Shown here: piece by piece, positions 44,567 through 53,582 of the stretch
How positions within the stretch are numbered: the first letter of the stretch is position 1
Layout: each line of letters opens with the position of its first letter
DNA from: DATAWK01 sp036267255
GTDB taxonomy: Bacteria > Acidobacteriota > Terriglobia > Terriglobales > Acidobacteriaceae
Direction of reading: 5' to 3'
Assembly (NCBI GenBank): GCA_036267255.1
Contig: DATAWK010000029.1
Span: 124,001-188,000 of the forward strand
Length of the DNA stretch: 64,000 nt
Translations under genes and position numbers: made by a program
Notes under the pieces: generated by a model
Told to the model about the DNA's origin: nothing
The model's database searches: none
Seen by the model: the letters and a program-made list of their open reading frames with translations, nothing else

Positions 44567-46022
44567 GCACGTCCATCTGATTGGAATCTGCGGTACGGCA
44601 ATGGCCTCGCTGGCCGGCTTACTGCAACTTTCCGGATGGACAGTAACCGGGTCCGACACGGCTGTTTATCCACCCATGTCCGATGTGTTGGCTGGCCTGG
44701 GCATTCCGATTTGCCAACCGTATGCAGAATCCAATTTGATGCCAGAGCCGGATTGCATCATTGTTGGGAATGCGATCTCTCGCGGCAACATAGAGCTGGA
44801 ATATGCGTTGGATCGGAAGATCCCAATTCATTCCCTGGCGCAGACCATTCACGGGAATTTTTTGCATGGGCGAGAGTCGCTTGTGGTTGCGGGGACACAT
44901 GGGAAGACGACAACAACCAGCATGCTGGCCTGGATCTATGAAGTTGCAGCACAGTCAAATCCGGAATGGAAGCCTTCATTTTTGATTGGCGGCGTCGCCG
45001 AAAATTTTAATACCAGTTTTGCATTGCATCCTACGAAGTCATTCATCCTGGAAGGGGATGAATATGACACGGCGTTTTTTGACAAGGGGCCAAAGTTTCT
45101 CCACTACTTTCCCGACGCGCTGATTTTGACGCATGTGGAATACGACCACGCGGATATATACGCAGATCTCGATGCTGTCCGAACGGCGTTTGAGCGACTG
45201 ATAAACCTTGTACCTCGACGCGGGCGCATTGTTGCTTTTGATGGTTCTGACAACGTGACACACTGTGTCGCACGCGCCTTCTGTCGAGTTGAGCGTTACG
45301 GGTTTGCTGCAGAGTCTCATTGGCGCATTTCAAATTTTGAGACGAGAGGCGATCGTAGCTTGTGGTGTGTAGATCGCGAAGACTCCCGCTGGATGGATTT
45401 TGAAATGTCGTTTGTGGGAGAACATAACGTGTTGAATGCGACTGCGGCAGCAGCACTGGCAGCAGGCCAGGGCCTGCCGGAAGAAGCCATTTACAAAGCA
45501 CTCGCGACTTTTCGCAGCGTGAAGCGGCGCCTAGAAATCTGTGCAGAGGTCGCGGGAATTACCATCATCGATGACTTTGCCCACCATCCAACGGCCATTC
45601 GAGAGACCTTGCGCGCCTTGCGGGCGCGCTACCCCGGCAGGCGTCTATGGGCTGTGTTGGAACCGCGCTCCAATACGCTTCGCCGCAATGTGTTCGAGAA
45701 GGAGTTGGTTGAGAGTTTGGCAATTGCCGACAGAGTAATTCTCGCGGCGGTATATCAGCCAGTGAAGATTCCGGCAGATCAGTTGCTGCATGCAGACAAT
45801 GTTGTTGCGAGCCTGAATGTTCGCGGGCTTCCTGCCGCGCTGTTGGCGGACGCCAATGCGATTGTCGCGCAACTATCGGAACAGCTTCAGGCTGGCGATG
45901 TCGTTGCCATCCTATCGAACGGCGGTTTTGGGGATATCTATCACAAGCTGCCGCAAAAACTTCGCCAGCAACCGGATGCGCAGTCTAACCGGCAATCAAA
46001 CCGGGAAAGACGCGAGAGTTGA
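44553..46022 (+). CDS. mpl: UDP-N-acetylmuramate:murein tripeptide ligase (Mpl)
   Basis: Mpl attaches recycled L-Ala-gamma-D-Glu-meso-DAP directly to UDP-MurNAc, short-cutting MurC-E. It has 489 residues. The N-terminal UDP-binding region 'HVHLIGICGTAMASLAGLLQ' differs from MurC in the Mpl-like manner. The ATP loop 'VAGTHGKTTTTSMLAWIYE' is near residue 110, and 'LILTHVEYDHADIYADLDAV' near 205. 'DDFAHHPTAIRETLRALRARYP' and 'AVLEPRSNTLRRNVF' in the C-domain are Mpl hallmarks. ATG 44553 lies inside the end of ldcA. The adjacent LD-carboxypeptidase strongly supports Mpl over MurC. Confidence 0.93.
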   Translation: MPNPRHVHLIGICGTAMASLAGLLQLSGWTVTGSDTAVYPPMSDVLAGLGIPICQPYAESNLMPEPDCIIVGNAISRGNIELEYALDRKIPIHSLAQTIHGNFLHGRESLVVAGTHGKTTTTSMLAWIYEVAAQSNPEWKPSFLIGGVAENFNTSFALHPTKSFILEGDEYDTAFFDKGPKFLHYFPDALILTHVEYDHADIYADLDAVRTAFERLINLVPRRGRIVAFDGSDNVTHCVARAFCRVERYGFAAESHWRISNFETRGDRSLWCVDREDSRWMDFEMSFVGEHNVLNATAAAALAAGQGLPEEAIYKALATFRSVKRRLEICAEVAGITIIDDFAHHPTAIRETLRALRARYPGRRLWAVLEPRSNTLRRNVFEKELVESLAIADRVILAAVYQPVKIPADQLLHADNVVASLNVRGLPAALLADANAIVAQLSEQLQAGDVVAILSNGGFGDIYHKLPQKLRQQPDAQSNRQSNRERRES

Positions 46023-46029
46023 GGTTGTC

Positions 46030-46740
46030 ATGCTTCCGGCCCTCACCCTACTTCTGTTTTACTCCGCGCTGACGCCCATTGCGGCGCTCATCGGATTTCC
46101 CTGGACACTGATCACAGGCGATGTATCCCTGTTGTATCGAATGGCACGGTGGATTGCAGGTACAGGGGTACGTCTTGCAGGGATTCGTACGCATGTCACG
46201 GGATTGGAAAATGTTCCGCCTGGGGTTCCGTGCATCTTTATGATGAACCACATTTCCAACCTGGATCCACCGATCCTGCTGCCGCTGATTCCGGGGCGAA
46301 CTGCAATTCTGGTAAAGAGCGAGCTGATGAAAATTCCGCTGCTGGGAACCGGTATGAGGATGGGGAATTTTGTTCCTGTTGAGCGCGATAAAAAACGTGA
46401 AAGCGCGATGGCAAGCATCCAGCAGGCATCCAAGGTGATTGCGTCTGGCGTGCATATTACGGTGTTTCCAGAAGGAACACGATCACGCGACGGCAGGATG
46501 CTACCTTTCAAAAAAGGCCCATTTTTCCTGGCAGAACAGACGAAGGCTCCTGTCATTCCGATTTCCATCTATGGAACCGAGGGAATGATGCGCAAGGGCA
46601 GTCTAAAGGTCATTCCGGCGGATGCGTATGTTCATTTCCATCCGCCCGTGCGAGCACAGGACTATCCGACGCGAGAGGAATTGATGAAGGCCACGCGTCA
46701 AACGATTGCTTCCAGTTTGCCGGAGTGGATGCGCAGCTAA
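46030..46740 (+). CDS. plsC: 1-acyl-sn-glycerol-3-phosphate acyltransferase
   Basis: PlsC acylates lysophosphatidic acid to phosphatidic acid in the membrane. It has 236 residues. An N-terminal span is followed by the catalytic 'MMNHISNLDPPILLPLIPG' (NHxxxxD, ~75), the substrate motif 'FPEGTRSRDGRMLPFKKG' (~148) and 'VIPISIYGT'. ATG 46030 is 7 bases after the mpl stop, with a GAGTTGAGG ribosome site; the frame is open upstream within mpl but has no similarity. Together with mpl it ends the plus-strand envelope cluster. Its last 4 bases overlap the convergent SPOR gene. Confidence 0.93.
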   Translation: MLPALTLLLFYSALTPIAALIGFPWTLITGDVSLLYRMARWIAGTGVRLAGIRTHVTGLENVPPGVPCIFMMNHISNLDPPILLPLIPGRTAILVKSELMKIPLLGTGMRMGNFVPVERDKKRESAMASIQQASKVIASGVHITVFPEGTRSRDGRMLPFKKGPFFLAEQTKAPVIPISIYGTEGMMRKGSLKVIPADAYVHFHPPVRAQDYPTREELMKATRQTIASSLPEWMRS

Positions 46741-47375
46741 GAGGTTGGCTTCAGGATAGCTCTGTAGCCAGCAGCGATCACTTTATGCCGCATGGCTTCC
46801 GCTTTTTGCTGGGTGGCAAACGGGCCGATCTGAACATGGAAGAATTTGTCATGGGTACCGCTGCGAAGCTTCGCATTTAAGCCATGTTTCTGCAGAGCAG
46901 AGGCCAAGGCTTGCGCATCATTTCTGTTTGCGACGGCTGCCACCTGGACCATGTATGAGGCCGAGCCTGGAGCGCTTGCAGGCGCGGTGCGAGCGATCGC
47001 GGCATGATGGACTGCAGGGCCATCGCTGGGCGGTACCGTAGATATCTTATGGGAAGCCGAAGAGTGCGTTAGGGCAGCAGCCAATGGATAGCGAGCTGTT
47101 TGTGTGGATGATTTTTGCGATGTTGTGCTGTTTGCGGCTGCAGGCACAACTGCGGTGTGCAATGAGTTCATCACGCTTTGCGCAGATACTTGACTGCTTA
47201 AAGCCTGTACCGGGCTTGCTTCGCTCGCTACGTTGCCTGTGCGACCAAAGGAATACCCAAGCCCAAAAAATACTGCGGACACGAGCGTGATGCCTGCGAA
47301 AATTGCAAGAATGACACCGATACCAAGGTGAAGCTCGGTATCAACCGGTTCGAATTCCTGAAATAGAGTGCTCAT
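46737..47375 (-). CDS. SPOR domain membrane protein
   Basis: A 212-residue bitopic protein. A short cytoplasmic N-terminus is followed by a membrane span (~residues 18-44) and a Ser/Ala/Thr-rich linker. The C-terminal SPOR domain (~140-212) reads 'YMVQVAAVANRNDAQALASALQKHG', 'FFHVQIGPFATQQKAEAMRHKV' in shortened outline. SPOR domains bind peptidoglycan glycans stripped of stem peptides, usually at division sites. It is the last gene of the DUF3467-GT39-TPR-NfeD-slipin series, 5 bases after the slipin gene, and overlaps plsC convergently by 4 bases. Confidence 0.85.
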   Translation of the reverse strand: MSTLFQEFEPVDTELHLGIGVILAIFAGITLVSAVFFGLGYSFGRTGNVASEASPVQALSSQVSAQSVMNSLHTAVVPAAANSTTSQKSSTQTARYPLAAALTHSSASHKISTVPPSDGPAVHHAAIARTAPASAPGSASYMVQVAAVANRNDAQALASALQKHGLNAKLRSGTHDKFFHVQIGPFATQQKAEAMRHKVIAAGYRAILKPTS

Positions 47376-47380
47376 ACGGT

Positions 47381-48160
47381 CTATTCTCGACCAGACTTAT
47401 CCGGCGAACTCAAGGTAGATTTGGTCAGCATGCTCAAAAATTCTATCGGCAGCGGAAATACGATCGTAGTATTTTTTTCTACGCCGATATCTGACAGTGT
47501 TTGCAAATACCGCAGTTGTATCGTCATCGGCTCAGTAGCAAGCAGGGCCGCGGCATCTACCAGTTTTTGAGCAGCGCTGAACTCACCTTCTGCATGAATA
47601 ATCTTGGAACGCTTCTCACGTTCTGCCTCAGCTTGTTTCGCCATCGCGCGCAACATGGATTCGGGCAGATCCACCTGCTTGACTTCCACGCTGACGACCT
47701 TCACGCCAAAGGGAGATGTGTGCTGGTCAATGATGGTCTGGATCTTCAGATTGAGTGTTTCACGATGGGACAGCAATTCGTCCAGCTCCACTTCGCCAAG
47801 AACGGAGCGTAACGTGGTTTGGGCGAACTGCGAGGTCTGATAAACGTAATTCGTAACTTCGACGACAGCCTTTGCCGGATCAATGACACGCAGTGTAATG
47901 ACTGCATTTACTTTGAGCGTAACGTTGTCGCGCGTGATGATGTCCTGGGGCGGGACTTCCATAACCTCCTGGCGCAGAGTGATCCGCACCATCTGGTCGA
48001 ACGGCCGGAAGACCAGAATGACGCCGGGCCCCTTTGACGCACTGAGCAACCTGCCCAGGCGGAAGATGACAGCGCGTTCGTACTCCTTAAGGATTTTGAT
48101 CGAGTTCAGCAGATAAAGGACAACGATTAGAACGACAATCAGGACTGCGGTCGAAGGCAT
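47381..48160 (-). CDS. Slipin (SPFH/band 7 family) membrane scaffold protein
   Basis: A 259-residue stomatin-like protein. One N-terminal hydrophobic hairpin or span ('VLIVVLIVVLYLLNS') is followed by the band-7 domain: 'ILKEYERAVIFRLGRLLSASKGPG', 'RQEVMEVPPQDIITRDNVTLKV', 'TTLRSVLGEVELDELLSHRE' and 'VVSVEVKQVDLPESMLRAMAKQAEAEREKRSKII' (given only as a pattern). Slipins form oligomeric rings that organise membrane microdomains. The gene directly follows NfeD (88 bases), the classic slipin-NfeD pair in which the protease domain of NfeD can cleave the slipin C-terminus. A SPOR protein follows after 5 bases. Confidence 0.93.
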   Translation of the reverse strand: MPSTAVLIVVLIVVLYLLNSIKILKEYERAVIFRLGRLLSASKGPGVILVFRPFDQMVRITLRQEVMEVPPQDIITRDNVTLKVNAVITLRVIDPAKAVVEVTNYVYQTSQFAQTTLRSVLGEVELDELLSHRETLNLKIQTIIDQHTSPFGVKVVSVEVKQVDLPESMLRAMAKQAEAEREKRSKIIHAEGEFSAAQKLVDAAALLATEPMTIQLRYLQTLSDIGVEKNTTIVFPLPIEFLSMLTKSTLSSPDKSGRE

Positions 48161-48248
48161 ATTCGGACTCTCCGGTGGTACAACACACCTGCACGATGTA
48201 TAGCACGAATAGAGGTTAGAGAGCAGGAACGAATGCTTTCAGGGAACC

Positions 48249-49565
48249 TCAATCGACACGTTCTACCGTCAATAAAAGGCCATCGCGACTCTGCACACGC
48301 ACCCTGTCTCCAGCGGCAACAGGAACATTGGATTTGGCCTGCCACAACTCTCCGCGCAGCATAATCTGACCGACGGGCGCCAAAGCAGTCTGGGCAACCG
48401 CAATGGTACCCAACATAGCTTCGCTGCCAATCTGAACTTTATTGCGACGCGCCTTGACGGCTATTGCCGTCAAGAACAGAGTGATCAGGCCAAAAGCAAT
48501 GCCAGCGGCGATGGCCGTGGAAAGACGGACGCGCAACTCCGGAATGGGGCCGTTGACGAGGGTGAGTAGTCCGAAGATGAGACAAACAATGCCGGCGAGC
48601 CCTAATATGCCGTGGCTGGAGAATTTCACCTCCAGGAGAAACAGAACCAGAGCGCCCAGCAACAGGGCGACTGCGGTGTACTCAATGGGCAACAGATTGA
48701 GAGCAAACATTGAGAGAAGAACGAGTAAAGTGCCGATCGAGCCGGGCACGATGGTGCCTGGAACATTAAATTCCAGATAAATCAGCAGGGCGCCGACGAT
48801 AAACAGAATCACGGCCAGGTTGGGGTCCATCAGAGATCCCAAAATGCGCTCTCGGGTGTTTGGAAGCAGCGTATCTACTGTGGCGTTACGTGTATGAAGA
48901 ACAACCGTAGAACCATCGAAGCGAGTGATGGTCGTGCCGTCCAGCGCATCGAGCAGGGCCGCGTCACTGGGTGCAACGCGATCGATCAGATGGAGATCGA
49001 GCGCTTCTTTGTCGGTGTAGGACTTGGATTGGCGTACAGCATCTTCTGCAGCTTGAGCATTGCGGTTGCGATGCGTGACAACAGAGCGCAGAAAAGCTGC
49101 CGCATCGTTTTCAATCTTCTGCTTCAGAATTGGATCCATCTGGCGCCCTTCGAGAATCGGGTGCGAAGCGCCGGTATTGGTTCCGGGAGCCATGGCCGCG
49201 ACATCTGACGATTCCAGAATGAAAAATCCGGCGGAGGCAGCCCGGCTGCCTGTCGGTTCGACAAAAACGATGACCGGAACGGATGAATGCTCAATGGATG
49301 CAACCATGGTGCGGGTGGAATCGAGCAGGCCGCCGGGAGTGCTCAGCTCCACGAGAACAGCCTGGGCATGTTGATCCGCCGCATGCCGTAATCCTCGCGC
49401 CAGATATGCAGCGCTGACGGGCTGAATGGTATCGCGCAAAACCAGCTTGACGACCGGGGGTTTAGATTTGGATTGGGCAGAACCTTGCAGGGAAATTGTG
49501 CAGACAAGCGCGACCAGCATAATGAGGAAAAGTGAGAAAGCGCGCGTGCGACGGCGGGGATTCAT
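48249..49565 (-). CDS. NfeD long form (ClpP-class membrane serine protease)
   Basis: A 438-residue protein. A signal peptide is followed by a ClpP/SppA-like protease domain (~residues 40-235) and a membrane region with about five spans (~255-370). A C-terminal OB-fold NfeD domain (~380-438, 'GEALMGTIAVAQTAL'-like) ends the protein. The catalytic Ser is in 'PTGSRAASAGFFILESSDV' (~110) and Lys in 'QSKSYTDKEALDLHLIDRV' (~190), the Ser-Lys dyad of 1510-N type proteases. The classic partner slipin gene follows. The start overlaps the upstream TPR gene by ATGA. The likely job is membrane quality control with the slipin. Confidence 0.92.
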   Translation of the reverse strand: MNPRRRTRAFSLFLIMLVALVCTISLQGSAQSKSKPPVVKLVLRDTIQPVSAAYLARGLRHAADQHAQAVLVELSTPGGLLDSTRTMVASIEHSSVPVIVFVEPTGSRAASAGFFILESSDVAAMAPGTNTGASHPILEGRQMDPILKQKIENDAAAFLRSVVTHRNRNAQAAEDAVRQSKSYTDKEALDLHLIDRVAPSDAALLDALDGTTITRFDGSTVVLHTRNATVDTLLPNTRERILGSLMDPNLAVILFIVGALLIYLEFNVPGTIVPGSIGTLLVLLSMFALNLLPIEYTAVALLLGALVLFLLEVKFSSHGILGLAGIVCLIFGLLTLVNGPIPELRVRLSTAIAAGIAFGLITLFLTAIAVKARRNKVQIGSEAMLGTIAVAQTALAPVGQIMLRGELWQAKSNVPVAAGDRVRVQSRDGLLLTVERVD

Positions 49566-51253
49566 GGAGCCTGTTTTTCCTGAACCTGAATGGCTTGCAG
49601 GATACCACTGGCAGCACTGTTCTTTGGGTCTAACTGCAAGGCACTCTGTACGGATTGCGTAGCGGCGGTAAATTGGCGTTGCTGCAAACTGAGCCGGGCA
49701 AGCACCAGATAGGCTTGTACGTTTGGTTGCAACTGGATGGAAGTGTTGGCCTGCTGGCGGGCTGCAGCGGTGTTACCGGTAAACTCTCGAATCTGCGCCA
49801 AGCCTGCGTGGGCTGCAGCGCTGCTGTGATCTGCGATCAGAGCCTGCTGAAATTGACGTTCAGCTTCCAGCAAGAGGCCCTGGTTGACGTAGCCCTGGCC
49901 TTCCTTGCATAGCTCGGCCGCTTGTTTCGCGGGTGGTAAGGACTGCAGCTTCAACGCGCGCATTTGATCCATTTCAAAGGCAGCCTGACGAAAAGATGTT
50001 TCGTTGTATGTGCGCTCGATTCTTTCGAGCGGCTCATAGGTGTCCTCGCTGTTGTCGGTAGCGTCCGTAGCGTCGGTGGCATCCGCCGTGTCAGTGGTGT
50101 CGGCGGGCGGGGTTGGTTTGGATATTTTTGCCGGGTCCGGCTCTATGGGAGAATTTTCTTCTGCAAGCAAGTGCTCTTGCAGGTGCTGTACCTCCTCGTC
50201 GCCCGGACGAATGGCCAGAGATTTCTTTACCGCCTCCAGCGCCCGGGGATAGTGCTTGACGCGACGTTCGGAGACGGCGAGGTTGAACCAGTAATTGGCA
50301 TTCTGCGGGTCTAGTTTGACTGCGCGTTCAAAGAGGGCCGTTCCATCCTGTCCGCGCCTGTTGAGTGCAATCCCCTGATTGTTTAATACTTCAGGCAATG
50401 GCAGCACGGCTGCCACAGCGGAGAAAGCTGCTTCAGCCTTGGGATAATTGCCAGTATAGAGATAGGCCAGGCCTGAATAAAATTGTGCTTCAAGCGTTCT
50501 AGGGTTGCCTGAGGGAATTTTTGCGAACGCGGCCGCAGCCTGCTCATACTGTTGATTTTTAAAATAGGCTTTGCCCAGTGCCAGCAAAGCGGGTGTGTAA
50601 TCCGGGCTCAGCTGAACGGCGATGCTCAAGTGGCGAATCTGTTCGTCGATCGTTGGCGCCATCTGGCCGCGAACATAGTTTTCAAAGGTGTCCAAGCGGA
50701 TACCGTGGCCAGCGGCAAGAAAAGTTTGCTTTTCGACGGCAAAGTTCGGATCAATCTGACGGGCAATCTGCCAAGCCAAGCCATCTTCCACATCCAGCAA
50801 TTGATTCAGGCCTGCATTCTCTTCAAGAGGGGTTCCCATTGCCGGACCGCGCACCATCAGGATGCGTGCCACAGCGGTTATATGTCCATTGGCGATGGTA
50901 TAGGAGCCGAGAATCACATAATCGACGTCGAGGGTTTGGGCAATCCGGTAGATGGTTGCGTGGGTAGGGTGAAATCCTGCGGGCAGGCCAAGGTGTTGCA
51001 ATGCGTATTGCCGGTCTTCGCGCCGGATGGTGAGAAAGCCGGCGGAGTTCAATCGTTCGTTCAGAATGACGGGGAAGGATTCTCCGATCCAATCCAGCCC
51101 GGGCTGTGCGGATTGATTCTCAAATGGCAGCACGAGAACCAGACGGCCATCCCAAGTGGGGCCATTTGCCGGTGCAGCATGGCCCACGCCCAGCAGGCAG
51201 AGCAGGAGGAGCATTACGCCGAAGAAGGTATGGATAAATGTTCGAGGATTCAC
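49562..51253 (-). CDS. Exported TPR protein with TolB-N-like domain
   Basis: A 563-residue protein starting at GTG 51253. A signal peptide ('GVMLLLLCLLGVGHAAPA') leads into a ~150-residue alpha/beta domain resembling the TolB N-terminal/FlgO-like fold ('VLVLPFENQSAQPGLDWIGE', 'DVDYVILGSYTIANGHITAV'). TPR repeats then run from ~200 to 360 and again ~440-555 ('ALLALGKAYFKNQQYEQAAAAF', 'AEAAFSAVAAVLPLPEVLNNQG' as patterns). The two TPR blocks are separated by a low-complexity Thr-Asp-Ala repeat encoded by near-repeated 9-base units (~50040-50110). It probably assembles or anchors envelope complexes. It is coupled by ATGA to nfeD and is 52 bases from GT39. Confidence 0.82.
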   Translation of the reverse strand: MNPRTFIHTFFGVMLLLLCLLGVGHAAPANGPTWDGRLVLVLPFENQSAQPGLDWIGESFPVILNERLNSAGFLTIRREDRQYALQHLGLPAGFHPTHATIYRIAQTLDVDYVILGSYTIANGHITAVARILMVRGPAMGTPLEENAGLNQLLDVEDGLAWQIARQIDPNFAVEKQTFLAAGHGIRLDTFENYVRGQMAPTIDEQIRHLSIAVQLSPDYTPALLALGKAYFKNQQYEQAAAAFAKIPSGNPRTLEAQFYSGLAYLYTGNYPKAEAAFSAVAAVLPLPEVLNNQGIALNRRGQDGTALFERAVKLDPQNANYWFNLAVSERRVKHYPRALEAVKKSLAIRPGDEEVQHLQEHLLAEENSPIEPDPAKISKPTPPADTTDTADATDATDATDNSEDTYEPLERIERTYNETSFRQAAFEMDQMRALKLQSLPPAKQAAELCKEGQGYVNQGLLLEAERQFQQALIADHSSAAAHAGLAQIREFTGNTAAARQQANTSIQLQPNVQAYLVLARLSLQQRQFTAATQSVQSALQLDPKNSAASGILQAIQVQEKQAP

Positions 51254-51304
51254 GCTACGTATGATTATAGAAGTCCGGTGCGCGCGGTTCCGAGATGGCA
51301 TAGA

Positions 51305-52966
51305 TTACGGGTGCGCATCTGGGTTTTGGGCCACGGGCAACAGAGCGCGTTCGGGGCGCGTAAGCTGTGCATCCTGAGCAGTATTAAACAAGATGACTGC
51401 AGCCCAAAGTCCCTGGCGTTTCTGCTGCCAAACCACAGTCCCGTGCAGAAGGCGAGCCACCATTTCCGGTGGAAGATCGTGGTGATAGCCGAAGAAGCGC
51501 CGGTTCCAGGAAGAATCCCCCCAGCGGAGGCCAAGCGGCAGGGAACTGGCATCGTGTTTTGTAGAGAAGACGAGAGCTGCATTGTAGCCGCGCAGCTGCG
51601 CCGCCTGGAGAATCTGTGGCAAGGAGAAATCCTGAATCTCAACGACCGGAACGGGGTGGCGAACGTAGCCCAGCTCCGGTTTGGTCAACTCATCACTCGC
51701 GGGCCATGCTGTGAGCACATCCGCGTGAGGATTACGATGGAGCAATTGCGCGATGGCCTGTTGTTGCAGCAGGATCATATTCCGATAGCTGAGGTTGTCC
51801 TCCGGTGCGAAACGGTAAGGAGGATTTACAAACAGGCCGGCAAGAAATGCGACGATGCTTAACAAAACCAGCCAGCCCCACTGCTGCACACGCCGCCGCC
51901 AGGTGGAAACACAAAACAGTAGGACAAGAGGATAGAGCGGCAGCAAATACCGTGTGAGCAACGCGCCACCGAGCACAGAAAACAACAATAGATTGCCTAG
52001 CAGGACGAGACCCATCTGTGCCTGAATGTTCCAGGTAATGCGCGGACGCATGCTGCCGTCCCTTTGCCGCAGTGCGGGCAGGAACATGGCAGCTATCATG
52101 CACAGCACGGGCACAAATAGATTCATGTATACCGTGACGTGCATCAGGCGTTCCGCAAAGGCGATGACAAAGCGCAAAGGATTGAGCGTGGCTACGGCGT
52201 TGTAGCGAACAAACTCCGGACTGCCGAAGAAATCACCTGTCTTGTGGAAGTGATACGCATACCATGCGGCGAGCGGGAGCACGGGGAAGGCAAGCTGCAT
52301 GGCTGCGCGCAGATGCCCACGGGCTTGCGGTGGTTTGCGCCGGATCTCCCAAAGATGCCAGAGCATCAGCACCAATGGTGTGGCAATGGCAGTTTCCTTG
52401 GCAAGCGCTGCCAGTGAAAAGCACAGTGCGGCGAGCCAGCCATCGCGCAGGCGTGGAAGTTCATTCAGACAGTAGAACAATCCCCACAGCGCGCCAGCTG
52501 CAGCAAAGATGTCTGCGTGCGCCATCGTGCTTTGGGCGAACCAGACCGGATAGAGCGCTGTCAGCAACGTAGTTGCGACGGCGACCTCCGCATTCACCAG
52601 CTTGCGGCATAGCGCAAACACGCCGGTCAGCGCGAGAGCCGCAATCAGGCATACGGCCAAACGGGTAACGGCAGGAGCAAAGCCGGAGATCTTCCACCAG
52701 GCGGCCAGATAGATGGCTGAGAGCGGTGGATGTGCATTTGTCAACGTGGAAAAGGGAATCAAGGTGCCGGTGCGAAAAAAATCATACGCCGCGGGAATGT
52801 AATATCCAGCCTCGTCCCAAAAGTAAGGCAGGCGCAGCAGCGGCCAGTGGGAAAGAAAGACTCCAGCATAGATGATGGGGAAAACCATCCATGCAGGCAC
52901 AGGATCCTGGCGGTGTCCACGATACAGCAAGCGATAGATGCCGGTTTTCCTGGTTGCCTGTGCCAT
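51305..52966 (-). CDS. GT39-family membrane glycosyltransferase
   Basis: A 553-residue polytopic protein with ~10-12 spans. The GT-C catalytic loop is 'RLPYFWDEAGYYIPAAYDFF' (acidic D-E pair near residue 50, the strongest among the three GT-C proteins here). 'AHPPLSAIYLAAWWKISG' follows, and the cytosolic loop ends 'WFAQSTMAHADIFAAAGALW'. This fits dolichyl- or polyprenyl-phosphate-mannose/arabinose transferases (PMT/ArnT type). The ATG is 5 bases after DUF3467, and the TPR-NfeD-slipin-SPOR genes follow. The acceptor may be an exported protein or lipid A; neither can be shown from sequence. Confidence 0.85.
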   Translation of the reverse strand: MAQATRKTGIYRLLYRGHRQDPVPAWMVFPIIYAGVFLSHWPLLRLPYFWDEAGYYIPAAYDFFRTGTLIPFSTLTNAHPPLSAIYLAAWWKISGFAPAVTRLAVCLIAALALTGVFALCRKLVNAEVAVATTLLTALYPVWFAQSTMAHADIFAAAGALWGLFYCLNELPRLRDGWLAALCFSLAALAKETAIATPLVLMLWHLWEIRRKPPQARGHLRAAMQLAFPVLPLAAWYAYHFHKTGDFFGSPEFVRYNAVATLNPLRFVIAFAERLMHVTVYMNLFVPVLCMIAAMFLPALRQRDGSMRPRITWNIQAQMGLVLLGNLLLFSVLGGALLTRYLLPLYPLVLLFCVSTWRRRVQQWGWLVLLSIVAFLAGLFVNPPYRFAPEDNLSYRNMILLQQQAIAQLLHRNPHADVLTAWPASDELTKPELGYVRHPVPVVEIQDFSLPQILQAAQLRGYNAALVFSTKHDASSLPLGLRWGDSSWNRRFFGYHHDLPPEMVARLLHGTVVWQQKRQGLWAAVILFNTAQDAQLTRPERALLPVAQNPDAHP

Positions 52967-52971
52967 GTGCC

Positions 52972-53277
52972 TTAGTGGACCGGACCATTGGTGGGAAAGG
53001 CATGTTTCGGCTCGATGGCAATCTCGCCAAATGCCTGTTCATATTGCGACAGATTCTGATTGAGGACATTGTAAAGCGCCTTTGCCTGTTGCGGACTTAG
53101 GTAAATTCCTTGAAGATTCTGCACGGTCACGGCATCCTGTGATTCCTGGCGCGCGGTGCCAAAGACCAGGCAGAAATCCCAAACGCTGACGCGTACCTGC
53201 ACGCTGTTCGCATAAATTTCCCGGTAGGAGGCATCTTCTACGACGTTGATTTTTGGTTGATTACCCTGTTGACTCAT
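52972..53277 (-). CDS. DUF3467 domain protein
   Basis: A 101-residue cytosolic protein with the DUF3467 pattern: 'YANSVQVRVSVWDFCLVFG' near residue 23 and 'IYLSPQQAKALYNVLNQNL' near 58, then a short charged tail. The family is small and common in bacteria; the role is unknown. It resembles a compact alpha-beta domain. It is the first gene of the minus-strand series DUF3467-GT39-TPR-NfeD-slipin-SPOR, 5 bases before GT39, so it may regulate or accompany that operon. It lies next to the accessory patch that starts with the integrase remnant. Confidence 0.85.
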   Translation of the reverse strand: MSQQGNQPKINVVEDASYREIYANSVQVRVSVWDFCLVFGTARQESQDAVTVQNLQGIYLSPQQAKALYNVLNQNLSQYEQAFGEIAIEPKHAFPTNGPVH

Positions 53278-53307
53278 GCCTAGAAGGGTATCGCGAATTC
53301 GGGAAGG

Positions 53308-53582
53308 GTGCAGCGAGGACTTGGCGTCCGGACTTCCGTAGAGGCTAAGGCAAAGCGCGGCGTCGTTTCCCAGGCCAAGAACGTGACTTGCGTATGTGCG
53401 ATTGGTGCGAAACCCAACTCGTCAATTCGGGGTGTGACGTGTTCACTTTGGCTAGAATCGCCGGACACTCTTCAATCACGATTACGCAGAGATATGTGTA
53501 TCCTCAAGCCGACGCAATTGAGCGCGCGTTTGTTCAGGTGGGACGGGCCGCGTTGACAGAGCCCTCATCAACGAACAGCTAA
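53308..53582 (+). pseudogene. Decayed tyrosine recombinase (phage-type integrase), C-terminal remnant
   Basis: The frame from 53388 encodes the C-terminal catalytic part of a tyrosine recombinase: 'LVNSGCDVFTLARIAGHSS' then 'ITITQRYVYPQADAIERAF', including the box with the late His and the nucleophilic Tyr. Upstream the match decays. The HxLRH region is altered ('RDLRMCDWCETQ'), a stop codon lies at 53346-53348 in that frame, and an 'EAKAKRGVV' fragment sits in another frame (53308-53366). The N-terminal ~250 residues of an integrase are absent. The gap 53583-53784 holds nothing else I recognise. This is a remnant of an old mobile element. Confidence 0.7.

Noticed and set aside
50040..50110. 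Short repeated units near 50.05 kb considered as CRISPR-like or VNTR
   Set aside because: They encode an in-frame Thr-Asp-Ala linker of the TPR protein with imperfect 9-base units and no spacers.
50552..51862. 436-codon plus-strand frame across the TPR and GT39 genes
   Set aside because: It spans two confident genes and an intergenic gap in antisense and shows no protein family pattern.
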